From Pseudomonadota bacterium (GTDB taxonomy: Bacteria; Pseudomonadota; Alphaproteobacteria; Rhizobiales; Xanthobacteraceae), in NCBI GenBank assembly GCA_018971625.1, contig JAGXAJ010000019.1, positions 1 through 58,102 on the forward strand: a stretch of 58,102 nt of DNA, in the 5' to 3' direction. Position numbers and translations under genes: made by a program. Under the pieces are notes generated by a model. That model was given only the letters and a program-made list of their open reading frames with translations, had not been told where the DNA came from and did no database searches. How positions within the stretch are numbered: position 1 is the first letter of the stretch; every line of letters starts with the position of its first letter. Shown piece after piece: positions 1-7,515 of the stretch.

Positions 1-57
1 GCGAGGGTCTGGCAAGTCCGAGAAGCAGGCGCGGAAGTCTTCCATCGGATACTCCAT
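1..57 (-). CDS. ISAs1-like transposase, N-terminal fragment cut by window edge
   Basis: Nineteen codons are read from an ATG at 55-57 to the left edge. They end in FSDLPDPR, which resembles the first conserved block of ISAs1-family transposases (short leader, then a DLPDPR-type motif). A CTGGAG ribosome-binding site lies just upstream of the ATG. Only the start is visible, so completeness of the element and its terminal repeats cannot be judged. ruvC commonly precedes ruvA in relatives; here an insertion sequence points away from ruvA in that place. Family assignment rests on one short motif. Confidence 0.45.
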   Translation of the reverse strand, partial: MEYPMEDFRACFSDLPDPR

Positions 58-126
58 CTCCAGGAGTACCCTTCAGAATCCACATCACCTCTCTTCTGCA
101 AGGCCCGCAAACGGTCAAATGCGATT

Positions 127-267
127 CCCCTGCCCGCAAGGGGGAGGGGCGAAGAGACCGTCTCGTCTGATCTTGGCTGTCGGCTTACTTTTCTCTTTCC
201 CGGAAAAAGGAAGGAGGGGCGCGAGCAAAGGTGACACCTCGACTCCCCTCCCCCTTGCGGGCAGGGG
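127..267. repeat. Inverted repeat upstream of ruvA
   Basis: Two perfect 23-bp inverted arms at 127-149 and 245-267 (CCCCTGCCCGCAAGGGGG core) flank about 95 bp. Similar G/C-rich arms recur between ruvA and ruvB. This is the style of intergenic palindromic repeat scattered through Bradyrhizobium genomes. It could fold into a long stem on either strand. No coding content is evident. Confidence 0.7.
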
Positions 268-321
268 TTGGGGGTGGGGGTACTCCCGGCACAGCGATCA
301 TGTCGCATCGAGGGCCCTCAC

Positions 322-939
322 ATGATCGGCAAGCTCAAGGGCCTGATCGACAGCTATGGCGAGGACTACGTGATCCTCGATGTCGGCGGCGTCGGTTATC
401 AGGTGCATTGTTCGGCGCGGACGCTGCAGGCGCTGCCGTCGCCGGGCGAGGGCGCGGTGCTGTCGATCGAGACCTATGTGCGCGAGGACCAGATCAAGCT
501 GTTCGGCTTCAAGAGCGATGTCGAACGCGAATGGTTTCGCCTGCTGCAGACCGTGCAGGGCGTCGGCGCCAAAGTGGCGCTCGCGGTGCTCTCGACCTTG
601 CCGCCGGCGGAACTCGCCAACGCGATTGCGCTGCGCGACAAGGCTGCGGTGACGCGCACGCCCGGCGTCGGGCCCAAGGTCGCCGAACGCATCGTCACCG
701 AGTTGAAGGACAAGGCGCCCGCCTTCACCAATGTCGATCCGGCGGTGGTTCATCTCGCCGGCGCCATCGACGATCAGCGCGCGCCGCGACCGGTGACCGA
801 TGCGATCTCGGCACTGGTCAATCTGGGCTATGGCCAGCCGCAAGCCGCCGCCGCGATCGCCCAGGCTTCGCGCAGCGCCGGCGAGAATGCCGAGACCGCG
901 CAACTTATTCGGCTCGGCTTGAAGGAGCTTGCGAGGTGA
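322..939 (+). CDS. ruvA: Holliday junction branch migration protein RuvA
   Basis: 205 aa. RuvA binds the four-way Holliday junction as a tetramer and loads the RuvB motor in recombinational repair. The N-terminal [20 protein letters not shown] is the OB-fold domain. A helix-hairpin-helix region follows ([17 protein letters not shown], then [17 protein letters not shown]). The C-terminal [13 protein letters not shown] matches the RuvB-contacting domain III. Length is normal. The ATG at 322 was chosen because homology begins at MIGKLKG; an in-frame upstream extension runs through repeat DNA. ruvB follows after a 196-bp gap holding another palindromic repeat. Confidence 0.96.
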   Translation: MIGKLKGLIDSYGEDYVILDVGGVGYQVHCSARTLQALPSPGEGAVLSIETYVREDQIKLFGFKSDVEREWFRLLQTVQGVGAKVALAVLSTLPPAELANAIALRDKAAVTRTPGVGPKVAERIVTELKDKAPAFTNVDPAVVHLAGAIDDQRAPRPVTDAISALVNLGYGQPQAAAAIAQASRSAGENAETAQLIRLGLKELAR

Positions 940-969
940 GTGTCGGCACGATGTCGTCAATTCTCCCTC

Positions 970-1084
970 CCCCCTTGCGGGGGAGGGTTGGGGTGGGGGG
1001 TAACCACAAGCATGGCTTCCGTCGTGGCACCCCCACCCCCGACCTCGAGAGCGAGCTTCGCTCGCCTCGGACCCCGCAAGGGGG
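970..1084. repeat. Inverted repeat between ruvA and ruvB
   Basis: Arms CCCCCTTGCGGGG (970-982) and CCCCGCAAGGGGG (1072-1084) are exact reverse complements. Further complementary G/C runs lie inside, as does a small hairpin (GCGAG-CTTCG-CTCGC, near 1051-1065). The core matches the arms of the repeat before ruvA, so both are probably members of one dispersed family. It lies within the ruvAB transcription unit. Confidence 0.65.
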
Positions 1085-1135
1085 ACGGGAGTCTGCGTGG
1101 CCGGTTATCCCCGCACACCGTGCTAGCATCGCCGC

Positions 1136-2185
1136 ATGAATCCGTCCTCCCGCATCGTCACCCCCGAGCGCCGCGCCGACGATGTCGGCGACATTGCGCT
1201 GCGCCCGCAATTGCTGTCGGAGTTCGTCGGGCAACAGCAGGCGCGCGCCAACCTTTCGATCTTCATCGAGGCCGCGCGCAAGCGCAACGAGGCGCTCGAC
1301 CATGTCCTGTTCGTCGGCCCTCCTGGCCTTGGCAAGACCACGCTGGCGCAGATCGTGGCGCGCGAACTCGGCGTCGGCTTCCGCGCCACCTCCGGTCCGG
1401 TGATCGCCAAGGCCGGCGACCTCGCCGCGCTGTTGACCAATCTCGAAGAGCGCGACGTGCTGTTCATCGACGAGATCCATCGCCTCAGCCCGGCGGTCGA
1501 GGAGGTGCTGTATCCAGCGATGGAGGATTTCCAGCTCGACCTGATCATCGGCGAGGGACCGGCGGCGCGCTCGGTCAAGATCGAGCTTGCGAAATTCACC
1601 TTGGTCGGCGCCACCACGCGCGCGGGGCTGTTGACCAATCCGCTGCGCGACCGGTTCGGGATTCCGGTGCGGTTGAATTTCTACACCGAGCAGGAACTGG
1701 AGAAGATCGTCAGCCGCGGCGCCCGCGTGCTCAATGTCGGCATGACGCCGGATGGCGCCAACGAGATCGCACGCCGCGCCCGCGGCACGCCGCGCATTGC
1801 CGGACGCCTGCTGCGCCGGGTGCGGGATTTTGCTTCTGCCGCCGACGCCACCGCGATCGACCGCGGCATCGCCGATAACGCGCTGCGCGCGCTCGAGGTC
1901 GACGCTGCCGGGCTCGACGCGATGGACCGCCGCTATCTCACCACCATCGCGATGAACTATGGCGGCGGCCCGGTCGGCGTCGAAACCATGGCGGCGGCGC
2001 TGTCGGAGCCGCGCGACGCCATCGAGGACATCATCGAGCCGTATCTGATCCAGTGCGGCTATTTGCAGCGCACCCCGCGCGGGCGCCTTTTAACCTCGCA
2101 CGCTTTCCGCCATCTTGGCCTCGCCGAACCCACGCGCGACCCTGGGCAATTCGGATTGTTCGGCAATGACGAGTGCGACGACTGA
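1136..2185 (+). CDS. ruvB: Holliday junction branch migration helicase RuvB
   Basis: 349 aa, the usual length. RuvB is the AAA+ hexameric motor that drives branch migration with RuvA. Seen: the N-terminal [19 protein letters not shown] block, Walker [12 protein letters not shown], Walker [12 protein letters not shown], sensor 1 GATTRAG, the arginine-finger region PLRDRFGIP, and a C-terminal winged-helix domain with [17 protein letters not shown]. The ATG at 1136 gives the expected N-terminus. It belongs with ruvA as a repair operon, and no gene follows on this strand for about 1 kb. Confidence 0.97.
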   Translation: MNPSSRIVTPERRADDVGDIALRPQLLSEFVGQQQARANLSIFIEAARKRNEALDHVLFVGPPGLGKTTLAQIVARELGVGFRATSGPVIAKAGDLAALLTNLEERDVLFIDEIHRLSPAVEEVLYPAMEDFQLDLIIGEGPAARSVKIELAKFTLVGATTRAGLLTNPLRDRFGIPVRLNFYTEQELEKIVSRGARVLNVGMTPDGANEIARRARGTPRIAGRLLRRVRDFASAADATAIDRGIADNALRALEVDAAGLDAMDRRYLTTIAMNYGGGPVGVETMAAALSEPRDAIEDIIEPYLIQCGYLQRTPRGRLLTSHAFRHLGLAEPTRDPGQFGLFGNDECDD

Positions 2186-2510
2186 GTCGACCGCGCTGAC
2201 GACCAGGTCAACGCGTAACGCGATCTGCTGAACGCATTGAGCTACGGCCGCGACATTCCCTTGTACTTCGCCGGCCTTGCTGCGCTCGACATGCGCATTG
2301 CAGTCTTCGAACTGGTGCCGTTCGCGATGGCCGGCACCGATAAGTGCCGGTCGTCGGCGTGGCGGAGTCCAGGCATGCCGATTTTTCGCGCAATCCTTCA
2401 GTGGTTTCGGAAAGCCACATGAATCAAGCCTGGCTGCGCGCCAGCGTTCCTCCGGCCGTCAAGCAGGCTGCGAAGGATAATAGGAACCATCGCTCCGATA
2501 TAGTCTTGTC
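2186..2510. other. Intergenic, no supported gene
   Basis: Short open frames exist on both strands but none has a convincing start, family resemblance or operon partner. A TATAGT hexamer at 2499-2504 could be the -10 of the small RNA that follows; no good -35 is seen at the right distance. Confidence 0.4.
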
Positions 2511-2590
2511 AGTTGTCCGGCTGAGGTTCTCCCCCGCCTCAAAGTCGGACTCAAGTGACGGCTCCAGCCGCCCCGCTGGAGCCGTTTTCT
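2511..2590 (+). ncRNA. Candidate small RNA with C-rich loop and intrinsic terminator
   Basis: Two consecutive stem-loops are visible. The first has an outer stem GTCCG (2515-2519)/CGGAC (2546-2550) and an inner stem TGAGG (2522-2526)/CCTCA (2537-2541), closing a ten-base loop TTCTCCCCCG. The second is a perfect 9-bp stem, CGGCTCCAG (2559-2567)/CTGGAGCCG (2576-2584), followed by TTTTCT, a typical intrinsic terminator. The pyrimidine loop could pair with Shine-Dalgarno sequences, as in known rhizobial trans-acting RNAs. It lies about 330 bp after ruvB, so it is unlikely to be only the ruvB terminator. Transcription is inferred. Confidence 0.4.
2559..2590 (+). terminator. Intrinsic terminator
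   Basis: A perfect 9-bp G/C-rich stem with an 8-nt loop, then TTTTCT. It terminates plus-strand transcription, either of the candidate small RNA or as a distal end of the ruvAB transcript. It stands between ruvAB and the convergent carboxymuconolactone decarboxylase-like gene. Confidence 0.75.
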
Positions 2591-2665
2591 GTTGCGCCGA
2601 CATAAATTTGTCTGACGACGATTGCGCAAGATGTCGGCGCAGCGCGAGACCAAGGTGAAAGCGGC

Positions 2666-3010
2666 TTATCGCGCGCCCTCAATCGCATCCACCGCGTCGA
2701 GAACTCTTGCAGAAAAGACCACGGCAGCCCCGGCATTCATTGCAACGGCCACTCCGAGCGCCTCGGCGATTTCCTCGCGCATTGCGCCCTCTTTGAGCGC
2801 CTCCGCCGCGTGAACGACGATACAGCCATCACAGCGCGTCGTTACCGCGACAGCAAGCGAAATGAGCTGGCGCGTTTTTGCATCAAGATGCCCGGTCTTG
2901 GCGCCCGCGCCACTGGCCATCCGATAGGCATCCACGGTTTCAGGCGAAAGCTTGCGCAGTTCGCCGATACGCGTCGACAACTTGTTCTTGAAATTAATCC
3001 AATCGAGCAT
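2666..3010 (-). CDS. Carboxymuconolactone decarboxylase family (AhpD-like) protein
   Basis: 114 aa, the usual single-domain CMD length. The core TRCDGCIVVHAAEALKEGA carries the CxxC...H arrangement of AhpD-type alkylhydroperoxidase members, which is usually a redox-active pair rather than a ring-opening decarboxylase site. EEIAEALGVAVAMNAGAA is the following conserved helix. A role in peroxide or thiol redox chemistry is inferred; the substrate is unknown. It is divergently transcribed from a TetR regulator, with a long perfect palindrome between them, which makes it the likely target of that regulator. Confidence 0.85.
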   Translation of the reverse strand: MLDWINFKNKLSTRIGELRKLSPETVDAYRMASGAGAKTGHLDAKTRQLISLAVAVTTRCDGCIVVHAAEALKEGAMREEIAEALGVAVAMNAGAAVVFSARVLDAVDAIEGAR

Positions 3011-3086
3011 GTGTTGTCTCCTGTGCGTTAGTGTTGGATGCGGCCTTACTTCTCGGTCCCTTAAGGTCCGAAACGTTTCTGTTCAC

Positions 3087-3114
3087 AGCGTAGACAGACT
3101 GGTCTGTCTACGCT
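3087..3114. promoter_or_regulatory. Probable TetR operator palindrome
   Basis: Perfect 13-bp arms AGCGTAGACAGAC and GTCTGTCTACGCT are separated by TG. This is the form typical of TetR-family operators (TAGACnnnnGTCTA style). It sits between the divergent CMD gene and the tetR-type gene, 77 bp before the former's start and 66 bp before the latter's. It is therefore a likely shared operator for autoregulation and control of the CMD gene. Confidence 0.75.
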
Positions 3115-3180
3115 AACATGCGATTGGCCGCTGTCAACCGGCGGCGATGATCTCGCCTTGGACGTTTCCTCACGTGAGCG

Positions 3181-3831
3181 GTGATTGACGGTATGGGAAG
3201 AAAACATAGCAGGAAAGCCGCACTCTCATCTCGCGATCGCGGCAGATTGCACTTCGACAGGTCCAGGCGTCGGACCCTTGGCGTGAAGGAACGCGTTCTC
3301 GCGACGGCTGACGATCTTTTCTCCAATGAAGGAATCCACGAAACGGGGATCAATAAGCTGATTGATCGAGCTGGTGTCGCGAAAGCCTCGTTCTATTCAG
3401 CCTATCCAAGCAAGGACGATCTAGTAGAGGCCTATCTTGAATCGCGTCACAAAGCCTTTCTCGAACGGCTACGCGAAATAGAAATCGGGACCGCATCCTT
3501 GGAAATAAAAATCAGCGACGTATTTGATTTGCTATTGGAAGTCGCGTCGAAATCGACCTTTCGAGGTTGCGCGTTTGTCGTTGCCGCAATTGAGCAGCAT
3601 GGCCGAAACTTGCCCGCGCCTCGTTGGGTTCGGATTCACAAATTGGCCGTGCGCGATACGTTCGTACGGATGCTTGCCTCCGCGGGAGTCAATCCGGCAA
3701 GGGAAATTTCCGAACAGCTTGCCATTCTCTATGATGGCAGTCTGGTTACTGCGGCGGTCAGGCCCGAGTCAGGTGCGATCCAGCGAGCGCGCTTGATGGC
3801 GATCTCGCTGATCAATGCAAGCGCAAAGTAG
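3181..3831 (+). CDS. TetR/AcrR family transcriptional regulator
   Basis: 216 aa if the GTG at 3181 is used; an in-frame ATG at 3193 gives 212 aa and is equally plausible. The helix-turn-helix is clear at about residues 38-80 (RVLATADDLFSNEGIHETGI, then RAGVAKASFYSAYPSKDDLV). The ligand-binding half contains SKSTFRGCAFVVAAIE, typical of the YxaF/LmrA-like TetR branch. An unusually basic stretch precedes the HTH. It probably represses the divergent AhpD-like gene and itself through the palindrome at 3087-3114. The effector is unknown. Confidence 0.88.
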   Translation: MIDGMGRKHSRKAALSSRDRGRLHFDRSRRRTLGVKERVLATADDLFSNEGIHETGINKLIDRAGVAKASFYSAYPSKDDLVEAYLESRHKAFLERLREIEIGTASLEIKISDVFDLLLEVASKSTFRGCAFVVAAIEQHGRNLPAPRWVRIHKLAVRDTFVRMLASAGVNPAREISEQLAILYDGSLVTAAVRPESGAIQRARLMAISLINASAK

Positions 3832-4062
3832 CGCAATGGATCGAAACTCCACGGAGAACCATACGCCGACAGCGTCATTACCACGCGGTGAATTCATCGT
3901 TTTGACGATGCGCCTCGACATCCATGTCCTTCATGACAAATAGCATGAGCTTGTGGCGAACGCCTGCTCGTCAAGGGAACTGTGTGGATTCCCGCATCTC
4001 GCCGACGTCGCCTTATGGCCGTTTGCTGATTTCCGGGCCTGTGCCGGGAAGCGCTGAACCTT

Positions 4063-4260
4063 GTGCGGCAGTTGCGACGGACAATGGGTGATGAGTGGGA
4101 TCTCGCCTGGCGCGCTGAAGCGCAGGCGGCCTTTGAGGCCAAGGGATATGACGCGGCTGGGCTTGTGCGTTCCTTGACCGTGTCCGATGCATCGCAGGCA
4201 CTGAAGAATAGCTGGCTATCTCTTGAACCGTATCTCTGTGCAAGACGATTAGTGCAATAA
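4063..4260 (+). CDS. Hypothetical short ORF, possibly a gene remnant
   Basis: 65 codons from a GTG, with an open frame extending to a stop at 4027. The sequence is helix-rich (GDEWDLAWRAEAQAAFEA, then SDASQALKNSWLSLEPYL) and looks more protein-like than its surroundings, but I do not recognise a family. It ends 11 bp before the ybgC start. It could be the tail of a decayed gene. The rest of 3832-4262 shows no supported gene on either strand. Confidence 0.2.
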   Translation: MRQLRRTMGDEWDLAWRAEAQAAFEAKGYDAAGLVRSLTVSDASQALKNSWLSLEPYLCARRLVQ

Positions 4261-4271
4261 GGAGCCCTCTT

Positions 4272-4718
4272 GTGACAGCTTCTCTTGACGGCGAGATCCG
4301 CGACGGCCGCCACTACATGCAGATCCGGGTCTATTACGAGGACACCGATTTTTCCGGCGTCGTCTATCACGCCAATTATCTGTGCTTCATGGAGCGCGGT
4401 CGCACCAATCATCTGCGGCTGATGGGCGCCGAGCAGCGCACGCTGTTTGCGGAAGCCGAGCAGGAGACGCGTGGCTTTGCCTTCGTGGTGCGTTCGATGC
4501 ACCTCGATTTCCTCAAGCCGGCGCGGATGGACGATTTGCTCGATATCGTGACCTGGCCGATCGCGGTGAAGGGCGCCTCGATCACGGTGGCGCAGGAGGT
4601 CCGCCGCGGCGATGACGTGCTGGTCAGGGCCGAGGTGAGGGTGGCCTGCATCAGCGAGGGAAGGGCGCAGCCGATCCCGCATGCGCTGCGGGTCCTGATG
4701 AAAGCTGACGTGGTCTGA
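4272..4718 (+). CDS. ybgC: YbgC-type acyl-CoA thioesterase (Tol-Pal associated)
   Basis: 148 aa, single hotdog fold. The motif YYEDTDFSGVVYHANYLCFM, with the catalytic Asp in EDTD, is the signature of the YbgC/4-hydroxybenzoyl-CoA thioesterase family. The protein hydrolyses acyl-CoA thioesters in the cytoplasm and is normally encoded at the head of ybgC-tolQRAB-pal, linking phospholipid metabolism to the envelope. The GTG start at 4272 is supported by AAGGAG at 4259-4264. Here no tolQ follows; a repeat and gene-poor DNA come next. Confidence 0.93.
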   Translation: MTASLDGEIRDGRHYMQIRVYYEDTDFSGVVYHANYLCFMERGRTNHLRLMGAEQRTLFAEAEQETRGFAFVVRSMHLDFLKPARMDDLLDIVTWPIAVKGASITVAQEVRRGDDVLVRAEVRVACISEGRAQPIPHALRVLMKADVV

Positions 4719-4770
4719 AGGCGGTTGGCCGGAACCTGTGGCAGCTAGTGGTATCTCACGATGATGCGGT

Positions 4771-4887
4771 TAGAGCGTTTTCGAGCGAAGCATGCCCTCG
4801 GACTTGATCCGTGGGTGGATACCGGTTCGCCCAAAGAAAACGCGTCAAACAGGAATCTAGCGCCCGTTCCGATTCCATCGGAACGGG
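4771..4887. repeat. Dispersed repeat, long form
   Basis: It begins AGCGTTTTCGAGCGAAG, has GGTGGATACCGGTTCGC in the middle, and ends in a perfect hairpin CCCGTTCCGAT (4863-4873)/ATCGGAACGGG (4877-4887). It matches the element at 30772-30871 almost base for base but carries about 25 extra bases after GAGCGAAG. Both forms belong to an intergenic repeat widespread in Bradyrhizobium. It lies 50 bp after ybgC. Confidence 0.75.
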
Positions 4888-5238
4888 AAAGGCTCTGGAA
4901 CCAAGGGCAACTGCACCAACCAGTATGACGATTGAGAACGAGACGTTCTGTGCGCCGTGCGGGGAGGGTCGACATGACCGGCGGCGCGTAACGTCGTCCG
5001 GCGGTCGGCGCAAGAGCGGAAGCGCCGTTGCTATAGTCGCCGCGCTGCAGCGGGGTCCCGCTCAATCCTTGTCTGCCTCGGACCCGCCAGAACCGCTTGG
5101 CGAGATCGAATATCGAGCGAAGTCAGCCGATGGCCAAGTACGGCATCCCTTGTTCAAGAGCCTGCGCGAAGATTTGCGATGGATCACTATCCAGGCAGTC
5201 CCGCGTCCATTTGACAACCCGGGGACAAAACGAGCGCC
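4888..5238. other. Intergenic, no supported gene
   Basis: Several open frames cross this stretch but codon use is poor, and no start with a ribosome-binding site or recognisable motif was found. It lies where tolQ would be expected. Confidence 0.4.
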
Positions 5239-5451
5239 TCAAATTGTCGAATGCGCCGCCGCTTGCCTGGTCGGCTCGGGCTTCGCACCAATGGCAAGTG
5301 CCAACAGAGCGATGTTGTAGCTCTCCCAGAGGGTGTGCCCGTCAATCTCGGGAAACTGCGTGTGCACCTGATCTTCTACATCTTTCATGTCGAGCTGATT
5401 GATCAAACCGCGCACGATCAAACTACTGACGGTGGTCGGGCGATAACGCAT
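5239..5451 (-). CDS. Hypothetical small protein
   Basis: 70 aa, ATG start with GGAGAGGG about four bases upstream, which makes translation plausible. The sequence is balanced in composition and soluble (RYRPTTVSSLIVRGLINQ near the N-terminus, then HTLWESYNIALLALAIGA). No family was recognised. It is a single gene in gene-poor DNA, facing ybgC. Confidence 0.45.
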   Translation of the reverse strand: MRYRPTTVSSLIVRGLINQLDMKDVEDQVHTQFPEIDGHTLWESYNIALLALAIGAKPEPTRQAAAHSTI

Positions 5452-6098
5452 TGCATCCCTCTCCGCTGATGAAGCGTGACGACTAAGTCTGAGTCGCCCT
5501 GCAAAAGCTATCTGGAATTGACGGGCGCCGATTTAACTTATGTCAATCGACGCCACAGTATTGCCGCGCCTTTGTTTCTGCTTACGTTCGCCGAATCAGT
5601 ATCTGGTGACCAGGATCGCAACGCCCGCCGAGGACGGTTGCGGCATGGAGTCGAAGATCGGCTGCTTGCCGCTGTCGCTGGATCGTTGATGCTACATGCC
5701 GGGTCCGCTAGGCAGTTCGTCATCGACAACCTGGCACGCGGCTGCCGGCGCGCCGTTGCGAATGGAACAGAAAATTCTACAAGCTTGAAACCCGGAAACC
5801 GACCCCCGGAAGGCGCGCCGAGGAACCATTGCCGCGTCCGATCGAACGGAGACCGGGACGAATAGAAAAGGCCGAGATGTCGAAAACACCTCGGTCTTCC
5901 CTGCAGGGAAGCGTTCCTAAATCGCCGAGCCTATCCAATCACGGTTGATTTCGTGGCGTCTCGGAGCGTGAACGAGATTCACGAACGAACCGACACACCC
6001 CACGTTGAGCCCCATCACCGGCAAACATTGATGGGCGCCGGTGGCTGAGAGACCGGTAGCGCTCCCGCCTGCATCTTCGGGGCAGTAGGAGAGCAGCG
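5452..6098. other. Gene-poor region with hairpins
   Basis: No open frame here is convincing. Visible structure: a minus-strand terminator-like hairpin at 5864-5896, a perfect 16-bp palindrome CTTCCCTGCAGGGAAG at 5896-5911, and CCCATCA/TGATGGG arms near 6010-6035. These suggest a short minus-strand transcript ending near 5864, but its content is unclear. Confidence 0.4.
5864..5896 (-). terminator. Minus-strand intrinsic terminator-like hairpin
   Basis: Read on the minus strand: CCGAGGTG-TTTTCGA-CATCTCGG, then CCTTTTCT. The stem has eight pairs with one G-U. The T-run lies only on the minus-strand side, so it would stop leftward transcription. No confident gene lies upstream of it on that strand. 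Confidence 0.5.
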
Positions 6099-6308
6099 AT
6101 GAAACAGCATCGTCGTTTTGAACCAATATCATTTCTCAAGGCACGACTGGCGGGGTGGGTTAACGAACGTCGCGAGAGAGTCGCGAAACTCAGGCCCGGC
6201 CCGGAAAAGGACACGTTGCTCGAACGATCAGCCGTGGCCAAACGGTGGGCCGACTCCACCGAACTGACTCCGCCCGAAACACACGCGAACGAACGGGCGA
6301 CGAAATGA
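6099..6308 (+). CDS. Hypothetical small basic protein
   Basis: 69 aa, strongly charged (NERRERVAKLRPGPEKDTLL). AGGAGAGCAGCG ahead of the ATG supplies a ribosome-binding site. No enzymatic motif is seen. It ends seven bases before a second small plus-strand gene, so the two are probably co-transcribed. Short helical proteins of this kind are common and uncharacterised in Bradyrhizobium. Confidence 0.5.
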   Translation: MKQHRRFEPISFLKARLAGWVNERRERVAKLRPGPEKDTLLERSAVAKRWADSTELTPPETHANERATK

Positions 6309-6315
6309 GTACCCA

Positions 6316-6561
6316 ATGAATGACCCGCGTCTTTGGCGCGACCGAGCGCAGAGAACCAGAACATTGGCCAACCGTCGCTTCAATGAAGGCGAAAAGCAGA
6401 GGCTGCTGAAGATCGCGACCGAATATGATCGTCTAGCTGAACGAGCCGAGCAGCTTGCGACTCCCGAAGTCGACAACAAGCCCGATGACCTTTCGGCTAC
6501 TGCGCAAGTCCAGGAAGGAAACAGCAATTCGCCGATCCTGCCCTTGCGAAAGGTGCAATAG
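6316..6561 (+). CDS. Small WRDRA-type helical protein
   Basis: 81 aa. The N-terminal half (WRDRAQRTRTLANRRFNEGE, then LLKIATEYDRLAERAE) matches my recollection of a frequent rhizobial small-protein pattern, W-RDRAEEAR-x-LA...M-x-IA-x-DYE-x-LA-x-RAE, predicted to form a helical hairpin. Function is unknown. The C-terminal 30 residues look unstructured and overlap an opposite-strand gene (6433-6687). It is likely transcribed with the gene ending at 6308. Confidence 0.6.
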   Translation: MNDPRLWRDRAQRTRTLANRRFNEGEKQRLLKIATEYDRLAERAEQLATPEVDNKPDDLSATAQVQEGNSNSPILPLRKVQ

Positions 6562-6687
6562 TTTTTTGGCGGCCAACAATTTGGCGATCATTTCTTCGGT
6601 TCCCTGAACTGGTTTGTCCAAGTGGCGGCTAGCCAATTGCTTGTAGCGGGCAATCCGCTCGTCAATCTCTGTACACCTCCCGCACAT
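6433..6687 (-). CDS. Small CxxC-type helical protein, hypothetical
   Basis: 84 aa. It starts MCGRCTEIDERIARYKQLA, a pattern of a Cys pair followed by EID-x-I-x-Y that I associate with small rhizobial proteins, and continues with a second helix (EEMIAKLLAAKKLLH). Residues after about 50 overlap the 3' end of the plus-strand gene at 6316-6561 and look less protein-like; the two genes overlap tail to tail by 129 bp. Function is unknown. Confidence 0.5.
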   Translation of the reverse strand: MCGRCTEIDERIARYKQLASRHLDKPVQGTEEMIAKLLAAKKLLHLSQGQDRRIAVSFLDLRSSRKVIGLVVDFGSRKLLGSFS

Positions 6688-6812
6688 CGCCGTTTTTCCC
6701 GTCGGCGAATGCCAGAAGTGACTTTCGTTTCTGCTGAATGGGATACTTTCAAATTCAGGGAATACCGAGCTTCCAGTGAATTCCTGTTTCCGCGCATGTC
6801 GGAGGGGCGGAT

Positions 6813-6849
6813 ATAAAAAGCCCGACGACCAACCAAAAGGTCATCGGGC
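6813..6849 (-). terminator. Minus-strand intrinsic terminator
   Basis: On the minus strand, GCCCGATGACC-TTTTGGTT-GGTCGTCGGGC is followed by TTTTTATA. The 11-bp stem has one mismatch or wobble. It is strong and directional. The leftward transcript that ends here has no confidently recognised gene. An open frame at 6755-7018 reads straight through the hairpin and is therefore doubtful. Confidence 0.65.
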
Positions 6850-7338
6850 CAGTCGAGTGCGAAACCGCCGTGAACAGACGGCTGCCCTCTAGGGCCACCA
6901 TTCCTGCAAGGACTACGGCCTTTAACCCGAGCGATACCGTCGATTGGGAGCGGCCTCGGTCGTGCTTCCAATCGCCGCACCGCTCATGCCGTTGCCGTAG
7001 AAGCATAATCATCACCATTGTCCTGGGCGGAACGATGCTTGGCGGCCGGTGTTGTCAAAGGCGCCGTCCTTCAGCCCCTGATGCCGGCGCGACCGCGCCG
7101 CTATGCCCCCCATCATCCCCCCGCGGCGCGGTCACAGGGCGGGGAGCGAAACGACGTACGAAAGTTGCGCTAGTTTTGTGCCTGGAGGTCGATATCCGCG
7201 ACCTTCACTAGCCTGCCCGAGACACGCGACCGCCCGTCGCGGTTCCGTGACGCGGAACTTTCTCCCGGCTATTCTCATACACCCCGCGTGTGCGGAAATG
7301 ATGAGAACGCGTTCATCAACGATTATGACGACGGCCAC
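6850..7338. other. Intergenic, no supported gene
   Basis: A leftward frame from 7018 contains a hydrophobic stretch (LKAVVLAGMVALEG) but runs through a terminator, and I do not call it. No other gene is supported. A short leftward RNA ending at 6813 is possible. Confidence 0.35.
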
Positions 7339-7515
7339 TCACTGGTGGTGTCGATGAGCCACGATCAGCGCGTGGGCGAGCTGACGCGGTCGAGTAGGAG
7401 CTTGATTGCCGATTAGCCAGCGAAAGAGCGATCGTGATCGCCGCGCTAGCAGGCCAGCCATCACGGCATCAAAGCCGAACCATAGGATGGCTAGTGTAAT
7501 AACCGTTCTTTCCAT
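7339..7515 (-). CDS. Hypothetical small single-pass membrane protein
   Basis: 58 aa from the ATG at 7515. One hydrophobic helix (TVITLAILWFGFDAVMAGLL) is followed by a basic tail, a layout common among tiny membrane proteins in this genus. No clear ribosome-binding site precedes the ATG, and an upstream in-frame start at 7581 would add 22 non-hydrophobic residues. Function is unknown. Confidence 0.35.
   Translation of the reverse strand: MERTVITLAILWFGFDAVMAGLLARRSRSLFRWLIGNQAPTRPRQLAHALIVAHRHHQ

Noticed and set aside
298..960. A 220-codon open frame opposite ruvA, and similar long antisense frames over most core genes
   Set aside because: GC-rich coding DNA keeps antisense frames open. These have Arg/Ala-rich, low-complexity translations, no ribosome-binding sites and no family motifs, while the sense genes are unambiguous.
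2237..2422. Short plus-strand frame downstream of ruvB
   Set aside because: TTG start, no ribosome-binding site, no recognisable family, and the following small RNA region explains the conservation-like structure better.
6755..7018. Leftward 87-codon frame with a hydrophobic segment
   Set aside because: It reads straight through a strong terminator hairpin (6813-6849), its end encodes the hairpin itself, and no ribosome-binding site supports it.
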